Source of the DNA: Kiritimatiellia bacterium
GTDB taxonomy: Bacteria > Verrucomicrobiota > Kiritimatiellia > CAIVKH01
Assembly (NCBI GenBank): GCA_027493775.1
Contig: JAOSKE010000003.1
Coordinates: 1-64,000, forward strand
Length of the DNA: 64,000 nt
Direction: 5' to 3'
Both the position numbers and the translations under genes were made by a program. The notes below the pieces were generated by a model that was not told where the DNA came from, did no database searches, and saw only the letters and a list, made by a program, of their open reading frames with translations. Shown here piece after piece: positions 29,116 to 36,705 of this stretch; the stretch's first letter is position 1; each line of letters opens with the position of its first letter.

Positions 29116-29224
29116 TGATGGCAAACGATAAGAGGCTACGCCCTTTTCTTACAGCCGAAAATCATACCGTTGACAAACCTCTGCCGCGCTTGCGCCGCGC
29201 GCGTTTCCCGCCTACTTTGGATGA

Positions 29225-30121
29225 ATGAATCGGTTGGCAATCGCTTTACAGTCTATACGCCGCGAAAGTGCAAATGGGAACGGCTATGCGATTCGCTGGT
29301 TCTTCACGCGATTCCATCTGCGCTTTGTCCGAAAACTTTTCCCAGGCCTTCCCCATCCAACCGACACCGACCGCGCGCGTCCGATAACCGTCGTCATACC
29401 CGCCACCGACAAGGACGCTGACCTCCTCGGGTATTGCCTAGAGAGTGTTCGAAGTCAGATGAAGCAGAAGGTGGTTGACATTTGGGTTGTCGCGCCCGAA
29501 TCGGAACGAATTCGCGCGCTGGCGACACAGCATCAGGCGCGATTTTTACACGAAGACACGATTCTGCCGCAGCCCGCGCGGGAGTTGAAAACGCGGGGAT
29601 GGATCTTGCAACAATTCATCAAGCTGAACGCGGCAAACCATGTGGAGACCGACGACTATCTGGTTCTGGATTCCGACACCATCTTTCTGCGCCCCCAGTA
29701 TTTTTTTCGCGGCGGAAAGAGCGTGTTGCGGTACTCCGATCAATACGAGCTGCTCTACAACCGCTCACTGGAACTGATCTTCGGCCACTGCTGCCGCTTC
29801 CCCGTCTCTTTCGTCACCCATCACGCGCTCTTTAATCGCGAAACGATGAAACAACTGCTTTCGAATCTGGAGCAACGCTTCAACCGCCCGTGGTGGACGG
29901 CAATTCAGGAAGAAGTGGATAAATGCCATCTCATCTCTTTTTCTGAATACGAACTATACGGTAATTTTGTCGTCAACCGCCCGAATTGGCGGAAACAGGT
30001 TGTGTTGGAATACTGGAACGGAACGGACCTCAACGGAACGGACGCGGCAAATCTTGATGAGATTCGCGCCACCGTTCCCCCGCGCTGCAACAGCCTCTCC
30101 TTCCATCGTCACACGCAGTAA
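29225..30121 (+). CDS. DUF6492 family protein (putative nucleotide-diphospho-sugar transferase fold)
   Basis: A 298-residue protein transcribed divergently from the glycan operon. ITVVIPATDKDADLLGYCLESV starts a GT-A-like fold. YLVLDSDTIFLRP holds a DxD-type motif, as in glycosyltransferases. The family (DUF6492) is common in capsule/LPS clusters and has no proven reaction. A TTGACA at 29171 could be a -35 element, but no good -10 follows at normal spacing. The first 40 residues are basic and may sit at the membrane. Confidence 0.7.
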   Translation: MNRLAIALQSIRRESANGNGYAIRWFFTRFHLRFVRKLFPGLPHPTDTDRARPITVVIPATDKDADLLGYCLESVRSQMKQKVVDIWVVAPESERIRALATQHQARFLHEDTILPQPARELKTRGWILQQFIKLNAANHVETDDYLVLDSDTIFLRPQYFFRGGKSVLRYSDQYELLYNRSLELIFGHCCRFPVSFVTHHALFNRETMKQLLSNLEQRFNRPWWTAIQEEVDKCHLISFSEYELYGNFVVNRPNWRKQVVLEYWNGTDLNGTDAANLDEIRATVPPRCNSLSFHRHTQ

Positions 30122-30125
30122 TTCA

Positions 30126-30141
30126 CGCCCAAGGTTGGGCG
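30126..30141. repeat. Perfect inverted repeat between convergent genes
   Basis: CGCCCAA-GG-TTGGGCG is a perfect 7-bp inverted repeat in the 60-base gap between the convergent ends of the DUF6492 gene and amrS. No T-run follows on either strand, so a terminator role is only possible. Confidence 0.3.
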
Positions 30142-30181
30142 ATGCTCTGCTCGTCAGCAATCGGCGACGGTTTGAGGCCCA

Positions 30182-31270
30182 TCATCGCCCAAGGCGCACG
30201 GCCCGACGGCGCCCGCCCCATTTGCCGGGCGGGCCGTTAAAGACTCCGGGAATGCTGGCGCCGCAATGTTGGCAACAGCCATCCGCTGTTAGCGCCCATT
30301 TTGTGATTTCATACCAGTCGCGGCCAATGACTTTGTGACCGCACTCCGGGCAGTAGGTACTTCCGCCCGACTCATCGTGAACATTGCCGGTATAGACAAA
30401 GCGAAGTCCGTTCCCCATGGCAATTCGCCGCGCGCGCGCAAGCGTTTCCGAAGGCGTCGCGGGGATTTCGCTCATTTTGTAATCCGGATGGAATGCCGTG
30501 AAGTGATGCGGCACATCCGCACCTAGTTCGCGACGCACCCACTTCGTCATCGCGTCCAATTCTTCGTCGCTATCGTTCTCGCCGGGAATAAGAAGTGTCG
30601 TGAGTTCAACCCACACATCCGTCTCGCGCTTCAGATAAATCAACGTTTCCAAAATGTTCTGAAGCTGAGCGCCGCAAAGCTGCTCGTAAAACGCCTCGGT
30701 GAACCCTTTGAGGTCCACATTGGCGGCGTCCATCGAATTGAAAAAATCGCGCCGGGGCTCTTCACAGATATAGCCCGCCGTGACTGCGACGGCTTTCACG
30801 CCGCGCTCGTGACACGCGCGCGCGATGTCCACGGCATACTCCATAAAAATCACCGGGTCGTTGTAGGTAAATGCAACACTTGGACAGCCAAGTCGCACAG
30901 CCGCGTCGGCAATCATTTCCGGAGAAGCCGAGTCGGCCAGCGTATCCGTTTCGCGCGACTTGCTGATGCTCCAATTCTGACAAAAACGACAAGCAAGGTT
31001 GCAACCTGCCGTGCCAAAGGAAAGCACCGGTGTGCCCGGCAAAAAATGGTTCAACGGTTTCTTTTCGATCGGGTCCACGCAAAACCCACTGGATCGCCCA
31101 TACGTGGTCAGCACCACCCGCCCGCCCTGATTCATTCGCACAAAACATGCCCCGCGCTGACCTTCCGCCAACCGGCAATGATTCGGGCACAGATTGCATT
31201 GAACACGCCCGTTCCCCACCGGTTCCCAGTACCGGGTTTCCACCGTATCTGACGCATCCATTTTCACCAA
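30182..31270 (-). CDS. amrS: AmmeMemoRadiSam system radical SAM enzyme
   Basis: A 362-residue radical SAM protein. The cluster motif is CNLACRFC (CxxxCxxC) in FGTAGCNLACRFCQNWSIS. There is an N-terminal CNLCPNHC motif and C-terminal CPECG and CQHCG pairs that may bind metal. The GTG start at 31270 is chosen because GGAGG lies 6 bases upstream; an in-frame ATG three codons later is the alternative. This enzyme belongs to a conserved three-protein module with Memo and AMMECR1 whose substrate is not established here. The module's other two genes lie divergently next door. Confidence 0.9.
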   Translation of the reverse strand: MVKMDASDTVETRYWEPVGNGRVQCNLCPNHCRLAEGQRGACFVRMNQGGRVVLTTYGRSSGFCVDPIEKKPLNHFLPGTPVLSFGTAGCNLACRFCQNWSISKSRETDTLADSASPEMIADAAVRLGCPSVAFTYNDPVIFMEYAVDIARACHERGVKAVAVTAGYICEEPRRDFFNSMDAANVDLKGFTEAFYEQLCGAQLQNILETLIYLKRETDVWVELTTLLIPGENDSDEELDAMTKWVRRELGADVPHHFTAFHPDYKMSEIPATPSETLARARRIAMGNGLRFVYTGNVHDESGGSTYCPECGHKVIGRDWYEITKWALTADGCCQHCGASIPGVFNGPPGKWGGRRRAVRLGR

Positions 31271-31370
31271 TCGCCTCCATCCTTAATATAGAGCAAAAGG
31301 CGACCGGCGTCAGCCCCGGTTTCATTGACAGTTTAGTGCGATCAGGCCATCTTAATGACCCGGAAGCACA

Positions 31371-31631
31371 ATGGATTCTTCAAGCGTCAGAAAACCTGCG
31401 GTTGCGGGCACGTTTTACCCCGAAGACGGGGCCGAGCTGCATGAAATGGTGCAGCGTTTTCTCCGCGAAGGACACGCGGCCTCCACCCCTCCTCGTGCGG
31501 TAATCGCGCCACACGCGGGTTATATTTATTCGGGACCCATCGCGGGTTCCGCATTCTCCGGATGGCAGGCACTGCGCGAGAAAATTCAGCGCGTCGTCAT
31601 CGCTGGCCCTTCGCACCGCTTAGCCTTCTGA
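31371..31631 (+). CDS. amrB: AmmeMemoRadiSam system protein B (Memo family), N-terminal part
   Basis: First part of a Memo-family protein: KPAVAGTFYPEDG, IAPHAGYIYSGPIAG and IAGPSHR, all hallmark motifs with metal-ligand His. The frame stops artificially at LAF. Removing the T from TTC-T-GAA restores F-E-G and continues as GIATPGVKYFATPLG. The gene thus really runs 31371-32163, about 264 residues. Confidence 0.88.
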   Translation: MDSSSVRKPAVAGTFYPEDGAELHEMVQRFLREGHAASTPPRAVIAPHAGYIYSGPIAGSAFSGWQALREKIQRVVIAGPSHRLAF

Positions 31632-32163
31632 AGGCATCGCAACACCCGGCGTAAAGTACTTTGCAACTCCGCTCGGCCTGGTTGAGGTGGATCGCGAGGC
31701 GATCAAAAAACTTTCCGCGCTTCCACAAGTCATAGAAAGCGAAGCTGCGCACAGACACGAACACAGCATTGAAACGCACCTTCCGTTCTTACAGGAAACA
31801 TTCGCCGAATTTCGCATCGTGCCACTCCTCATCGGCGACGCCTCTCCAATCGAGATAGCCCAAGTCTTTACGGTGTTCTGGAATGATCCGGGAACGGTCT
31901 TCTCCATCAGTTCAGATTTGAGTCATTACCTTCCCTACGACAAGGCGGTGGAACTGGATGCCCTGACCACGTGCGCGATTGTTGAAGATCACCCGCACGA
32001 CATCTCGCCCGAGCAAGCTTGCGGACGACTCGCCATCCTTGGTCTGATGCGACTTATGGATCGTCACGGCCTGCGTGCAACCGCTCTCGATGTTCGCAAC
32101 TCCGGCGATACGGCGGGCGATCGCTCTCGCGTCGTGGGATATGGAGCCTATGCCTTTAGCTGA
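31629..32163 (+). CDS. amrB: AmmeMemoRadiSam system protein B (Memo family), C-terminal part
   Basis: Continuation of the Memo gene after the single-base indel at about 31629. Conserved HEHSIETHLPFLQ (metal-site His), SSDLSHYLPY and NSGDTAGDRSRVVGYGAYAF at the end. The stop overlaps the start of the AMMECR1 gene (32150), so B and A proteins are translationally coupled. Confidence 0.87.
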
Positions 32164-32703
32164 TTCCAGCCGCAAACAGCTCCACGACATCGCGCGTCGC
32201 TCCATTCGATACGGCATCACCCACGGCTACCCCCCTCACTCGATTTGACCAACGCTCCAGCGGAGCTACTGGAACAACGCGCAACCTTTGTCACGCTGAT
32301 GCTCAAAGGAAAACTACGCGGCTGCATCGGCATGCTGGAAGCCGACCGAGCGCTTGCAGAGGATGTAAATCAAAACGCCTTCGCCGCTGCGACGCGCGAC
32401 ACGCGCTTCCGCCCCCTCGCATCTGAAGAAGAACGCGATACTGAAATTCATATTTCGATGCTCCACCCATCAGTCCCGCTTCCCTGCGAAAACGCGGATG
32501 AGCTTTTGAGCAAGCTGCGTCCCGGTGTGGACGGACTCATCCTCCGCGACGGCTCTCGCCGCGCCACGTTCCTTCCCTCCGTTTGGAAAGACCTCCGGGA
32601 GCCACGCGATTTTCTGGAGCAATTATTTTTGAAAGCTGGGTTATCAAAACACTATTGGAGCAAAACCCTTCAATTCTGGACCTATGAGGTGGAGGATATT
32701 TAG
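32150..32703 (+). CDS. amrA: AmmeMemoRadiSam system protein A (AMMECR1 domain), frameshifted
   Basis: Begins MPLADSSRKQLHDIARRSIRYG inside the end of the Memo gene and, after an indel in the C6 run at about 32231-32236, continues as SLDLTNAPAELLEQRATFVTL. The diagnostic AMMECR1 motif LKGKLRGCIGMLE is intact, as is AFAAATRDTRFRPL. About 184 residues when repaired, the usual family size. The stop codon is part of a perfect TAGGTTT-CAA-AAACCTA inverted repeat (32701-32717). Confidence 0.85.
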
Positions 32704-32885
32704 GTTTCAAAAACCTAGGCAGAAACCGCATTTCCGGGTTCGTCCGACCGGGCGTCGGGCCTCCACGATTTCAGCAACAAGTCAGAATGGAGATAAAAAG
32801 TTAGGGCCGGGACGACCTCCTCCCGGAAGTAGCTGGTGTGCGCTTCCTTTGGGAAAAACATCCCCTGTGCAATTCACCTCTCGCC

Positions 32886-33671
32886 CTAAAAATCCCTGCG
32901 CGAAAAGCGGCGCATTGCGAAAAAGAACGGGACGCAAAGCCAAAGAAATAATACCCCGCCGGAAACAGACAATCCCCGAACGCCGCCGAGCGCACGGGAG
33001 AACGCAGCGCCGGTGTAGCCCATCAGCGCGGAGGTGTCGGTTTGCAAAAGAACCGCGACTCGTGAAAGGTCAACGGGGTTCAGCATCATCAGGGCAATCA
33101 GCGGTTTTTCCAGCGGGTAGGCACGAAAGGCAAACGCGCCGAAGAGCGCCACGCCGTCGTACACAACGGTGAACAAGAACCACATCGCGAGCGCAATGCC
33201 CAAGCCGCGCAGACGATTGTCGTAGCGCAGCGCAATTAAAAACCCAAGCGCGACAAAGATCGCAGTCAACAATAGGCACGTCCCAAGAAACACGGCCAAG
33301 AGTGAAGCGGGCAGCGCACCGCGCACCACCGCTGGTGCAAAAGGAGCACCCAAGCCAATGGCGACCGCCGCACAAAGCGGCAATACCAAACCGATATAGA
33401 GCCCGACAAACAACCGCTTGCGACCAAGGGGTTGTGTGAGGAGCAGTTCAATAAACTCCCATGCGTGATAGATGTAGAGCGTACCAAATAAGATGCTGAC
33501 AAGTGGTACGAGCAACAGATTTACATTCAACAAACTGACCAGAATTCGCGGGCCTTCACCGCCAAGCTCAGTCATCAAAAAAACCAGCGCGGCAAGGACG
33601 ACTGCGAAAAGCGGAACGGAGCGGCCGCGTATAACATCGCGCATCTGGTAACCAATAATACGCCCCATCAT
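32886..33671 (-). CDS. nosY: NosY, membrane subunit of the nos ABC transporter
   Basis: A 261-residue integral membrane protein with about six hydrophobic helices (VPLFAVVLAALVFLM, LLLVPLVSILFGTLYIYH, GTCLLLTAIFVALGFLIAL). The cytoplasmic motif EFIELLLTQPLGRKRLFVG is typical of NosY-type permeases. With NosF and NosD it supplies sulfur or copper for the CuZ centre of N2O reductase. The start overlaps the nosF stop by 4 bases; last gene of the nos run. Confidence 0.88.
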   Translation of the reverse strand: MMGRIIGYQMRDVIRGRSVPLFAVVLAALVFLMTELGGEGPRILVSLLNVNLLLVPLVSILFGTLYIYHAWEFIELLLTQPLGRKRLFVGLYIGLVLPLCAAVAIGLGAPFAPAVVRGALPASLLAVFLGTCLLLTAIFVALGFLIALRYDNRLRGLGIALAMWFLFTVVYDGVALFGAFAFRAYPLEKPLIALMMLNPVDLSRVAVLLQTDTSALMGYTGAAFSRALGGVRGLSVSGGVLFLWLCVPFFFAMRRFSRRDF

Positions 33672-34378
33672 AATTCGTTCCCCCGCATTAGTGTCGCCAA
33701 AGCGCGTTCAAGGGATCGCTCGCCTGTCTGGTCGCGCAGCGCGGAAACCGTGCCGTTAAAATTAATCCGACCTTCCAGAAGAAACACCATCCTGTCCGCA
33801 ACCTCTTCAACCTCGCTCATCGTATGAGAGGTCAACAGAATCGTCTTGCCCGCCGCACGCGCGGCGAGAATTTGATCGCGCAACACGCTACTCGACACCG
33901 GGTCAAGGCCCGCCGTCGGTTCGTCAAAAATCAATACATCGGGATTAAAAAGAAACGCGAGCACAGCGCTGATTTTCTGCCGCGTTCCTCCCGACAACAC
34001 GCGCAGGGGCTTTTGCATCTGCCCAAGTAGGTGGAACGATTCCAAGAGGGCTTGGTCCGCCCGACGTGGGCCATGCCGCAGGCCGCCGACAAAGGCGATT
34101 AGATCTTCGCCAGTCAGATTTCGCGGAAAGCTTGCGGTCTGCGGCATATAGCCAATTCGGCTGCGATACGCACCCTTCGCATCAACGGGACTTCCACACA
34201 CTTCAATCAATCCCGCGTCCGCACGGACCAAACCAAGGATGCAGCGGAGCAGCGTGGTCTTGCCCGAAGCGTTTGGCCCGGCCAATGCAACGATCTCGCC
34301 GGGGCGAATCTCCAAGTCTGCTTTACGCAGTACTTGCAGTGGCCCGAAAGCCTTTTCTAATCCAGTCACTCGAATCAT
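33668..34378 (-). CDS. nosF: NosF, ABC transporter ATPase
   Basis: A 236-residue ATPase from MIRVTGLEKAFGPLQVL; this start overlaps the nosD stop (ATGA), and the longer frame upstream is a shadow of nosD. Walker A is GPNASGKTT, the signature is LSGGTRQK, Walker B is PDVLIFDEPTAGLD, and the switch His is in LLTSHTMSEVEE. It drives NosY in N2O reductase maturation. Confidence 0.92.
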   Translation of the reverse strand: MIRVTGLEKAFGPLQVLRKADLEIRPGEIVALAGPNASGKTTLLRCILGLVRADAGLIEVCGSPVDAKGAYRSRIGYMPQTASFPRNLTGEDLIAFVGGLRHGPRRADQALLESFHLLGQMQKPLRVLSGGTRQKISAVLAFLFNPDVLIFDEPTAGLDPVSSSVLRDQILAARAAGKTILLTSHTMSEVEEVADRMVFLLEGRINFNGTVSALRDQTGERSLERALATLMRGNEL

Positions 34379-35601
34379 TTTGGTCTCCGCATCAGAGGCG
34401 CTTCGTCCACCAGCGTCTCGGGCGTTAGCGCGGGCGCGACAGACTCCATCACATCCAGCAACGAAACAAACGCGCTCCGCAGAAAGATCAGGGCGGGCGG
34501 ATTCTTCTCCACCAACATCGCAAACAATCGCACGGGATGATACGGGACATCGCCCACCCCATCGCGATCCAGGTCGTACCCGCGATAATCGCCCCAGAAG
34601 TTGCCTTCGAACCGGTTGGGATTCCGACGCGTGTTCGTTCCTACATCGAACGCATTTCCGGAAAAAATATTTTGATGAAATACGCAATCCTCGCAGTTGC
34701 CCATAATGCGCACCGCCCAACCGTTGCGATCCCACGTATTGCCGGTCAGCTTTACGCGCGTGGAACCTTCCGCATGCATCCCGATACTGTTATCGAGAAA
34801 CAGGTTGTCCTCAACCACGCTGTCGTTAATCTCCTTGAGCAACAACCCGTACGCAGCGCCGCCCCAACTTTTCTCGAAACGATTGCGGCGCATCGTGACA
34901 TTTTTCGTGTACATCACCGCAACGCCCGCTCCGTTCGCACGAAAGACGTTGTCTTCGTATTCCGAGCGATCTGAAAACATAAAGTGCAGACCATAACGAA
35001 GATTCTGTTCGCACACGTTTCCCGTGATTCGACCGTCTTTCAAGAACTCCAGGTAGATGCCATCGCGCTGCCCGGTGATTCGGTTTCCCGTGATCGTGAT
35101 GTTGTTGCCATACCAAATGTGTACGCCGTTGCCGCTGGAAGTCTGGTCCGTGAACGCAGAATGAATGGTATTGCTCCTGACAAGAATCGCCGAGCTGCGG
35201 GCGATGTGAAAGCCGTACGCAACATCCGTAATCAAATTGTTTTCGAAGAGACAGTCTTTCGCGTTCTCAACCTTGACCGCGGCGAAATCGCGCGAATAGC
35301 TGACGCCGGTATTTCGGATATGGAGATCGCGTATCGTCACGTTGTTGGTTTCAACGAGGAGGATGGAACCCTGCCCGCCGCCGTCCACAATCGCGCCGGG
35401 CCGACCTTCGATTGTCAACGGTTTGTCAATGGTTACCGCAGTTGCGGAATGGATACCGGGGAGCAGAACGATTCGGTCGCCGGCAGACGCTTCTGCAATC
35501 GTCGCTGCCAGCCCCTCCCCCCCGGGCACAACGTCGAATTGGCGCGCGTCAGCCCCTGGCGCACCAAACAGAAGCAAGATTGCGAAAAGAAAATACCTCA
35601 C
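34375..35601 (-). CDS. nosD: NosD, periplasmic beta-helix Cu-site maturation protein
   Basis: A 408-residue protein with a cleavable signal (FLFAILLLFGAPGADA). It forms a right-handed parallel beta-helix of the CASH/carbohydrate-binding type built from turns such as NVTIRDLHIRNTG, NNITITGNRITGQRDGIYLE and NFWGDYRGYDLDRDGVGDVPY. The C-terminus is hydrophobic (ALIFLRSAFVSLLDVM). It works with NosF/NosY on CuZ assembly. Confidence 0.9.
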   Translation of the reverse strand: MRYFLFAILLLFGAPGADARQFDVVPGGEGLAATIAEASAGDRIVLLPGIHSATAVTIDKPLTIEGRPGAIVDGGGQGSILLVETNNVTIRDLHIRNTGVSYSRDFAAVKVENAKDCLFENNLITDVAYGFHIARSSAILVRSNTIHSAFTDQTSSGNGVHIWYGNNITITGNRITGQRDGIYLEFLKDGRITGNVCEQNLRYGLHFMFSDRSEYEDNVFRANGAGVAVMYTKNVTMRRNRFEKSWGGAAYGLLLKEINDSVVEDNLFLDNSIGMHAEGSTRVKLTGNTWDRNGWAVRIMGNCEDCVFHQNIFSGNAFDVGTNTRRNPNRFEGNFWGDYRGYDLDRDGVGDVPYHPVRLFAMLVEKNPPALIFLRSAFVSLLDVMESVAPALTPETLVDEAPLMRRPK

Positions 35602-35617
35602 CGGAACGTCCTGGCGC

Positions 35618-36046
35618 CTACTTTACGCTCAAACCGGACGCCTTCAACTCTGTCCAGTCCAGCAAACGCCCCGGATAGTCACGCAGCGCTTGTTCCGCCA
35701 ACTCGCGCGTCGCATACGCGCTGACTCCCGCGCCCATCGGACTGGGAAGATGCTCGCTCTCCAAATAAATTGCGGTCTCAGCAGCAATGAGCTGCTTGCT
35801 GGAATAATCAGTGACCCAGAGGGAACGCATTCCCTCATCGGACTCCGCCACCCAATCCAGCAAACATTCGACCGAATCCATCGGCATCTGTCTTCCCTTC
35901 GCCGTCACAGCTTCCGCGCCGAAGCGGGGATCCATGATACGCATCCGGCAATGGGCACATTCATCCTCGCCGTAACGAATCGGTCGCGGACCGACCGAGC
36001 AAGCGGAAAGAGCCACGGCAATAAGGACGAGAGACGTGCGCCTCAT
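35618..36046 (-). CDS. nosL: NosL, copper chaperone lipoprotein
   Basis: About 142 residues from MRRTSLVLIAVALSACS, a lipoprotein signal with lipobox LSAC. The Cu(I)-binding region is DECAHCRMRIMDPRFGAE (C-x2-C-x-M-x2-M), followed by MDSVECLLDW. The start lies 1 base after the nosB stop. Delivers copper to N2O reductase. Confidence 0.92.
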   Translation of the reverse strand: MRRTSLVLIAVALSACSVGPRPIRYGEDECAHCRMRIMDPRFGAEAVTAKGRQMPMDSVECLLDWVAESDEGMRSLWVTDYSSKQLIAAETAIYLESEHLPSPMGAGVSAYATRELAEQALRDYPGRLLDWTELKASGLSVK

Positions 36047-36047
36047 T

Positions 36048-36308
36048 TCAAGCCTCTGTTGTGCGCTTTCGCGCGGGCAGAATAAACGCTGCCGCCGCGA
36101 GGGCCATGCCGGTGATGCACACCCAGCTCCCGATCCCCGCATAGGACCATACCTCGAAATTGAGCAACCGCTTGTAACCAATGAGCGGGGGCTGATAGGT
36201 CATGCCGGGAATCTTGATCGGCGCATTTTCCCAATCGAGATTGTGCCCGTAATCATATTCCCACGCCCAAAAGCGCCACATGATAAACGCGCCGTACAAC
36301 ATCAACAA
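36048..36308 (-). CDS. nosB: NosB-like membrane protein, C-terminal part
   Basis: Second half of the gene starting at 36696, entered after an indel in the A5 run near 36330: repaired reading is TGSRKKGAAWWCGLLMLYGAFIMWRFW. It holds the last two transmembrane segments and the sequence YDYGHNLDWENAPIKIPGMTYQPP. It ends 1 base before nosL. Confidence 0.75.
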   Translation of the reverse strand: MLMLYGAFIMWRFWAWEYDYGHNLDWENAPIKIPGMTYQPPLIGYKRLLNFEVWSYAGIGSWVCITGMALAAAAFILPARKRTTEA

Positions 36309-36696
36309 ACCGCACCACCACGCCGCGCCTTTTTCGGCTGCCGGTCAGTGCAACGCCTAGACCGAAGAGGGTAAAAAAGCCCAAGGCCCATGGCACCGTT
36401 TTCACCTCGAGAATGGAGTCGGGGTGAATAGTCTTCATCCCGATGTAGTGGTTCAGATTATTAACGCTATCAATATCATGCTTCCCCGCGCCCCGCATGC
36501 CCGAGGCGGAGATGATCATTCCCAGCCCCTCGGGATATTGCGGCGCTTTGAGTGAAATCTTCCACAACGTGAGGCCGCGCGGTTGCGGGTAGCCTCGTTG
36601 ATCGGGAAGTTCCGACGGGAGAAAGAGAGCGGCCGCCATCAGCAGGCTGGCCGCCCCCATCATGATTCTCGAATACCAACGCATCGGTATGCTCAA
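36253..36696 (-). CDS. nosB: NosB-like integral membrane protein, N-terminal part
   Basis: Membrane protein directly after nosZ. First TM is RIMMGAASLLMAAALFL; a large periplasmic loop holds HDIDSVNNLNHYIGMKTIHPDS; the second TM is WALGFFTLFGLGVALTG. Clade II nosZ genes are characteristically followed by nosB, a membrane protein of unknown role, and position and topology fit. About 216 residues when the frameshift at about 36330 is repaired. Symbol assigned by context and motif style. Confidence 0.75.
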   Translation of the reverse strand: MSIPMRWYSRIMMGAASLLMAAALFLPSELPDQRGYPQPRGLTLWKISLKAPQYPEGLGMIISASGMRGAGKHDIDSVNNLNHYIGMKTIHPDSILEVKTVPWALGFFTLFGLGVALTGSRKRRGVVVRFVDVVRRVYHVALLGVGI

Positions 36697-36705
36697 TCCT
36701 TCTTC

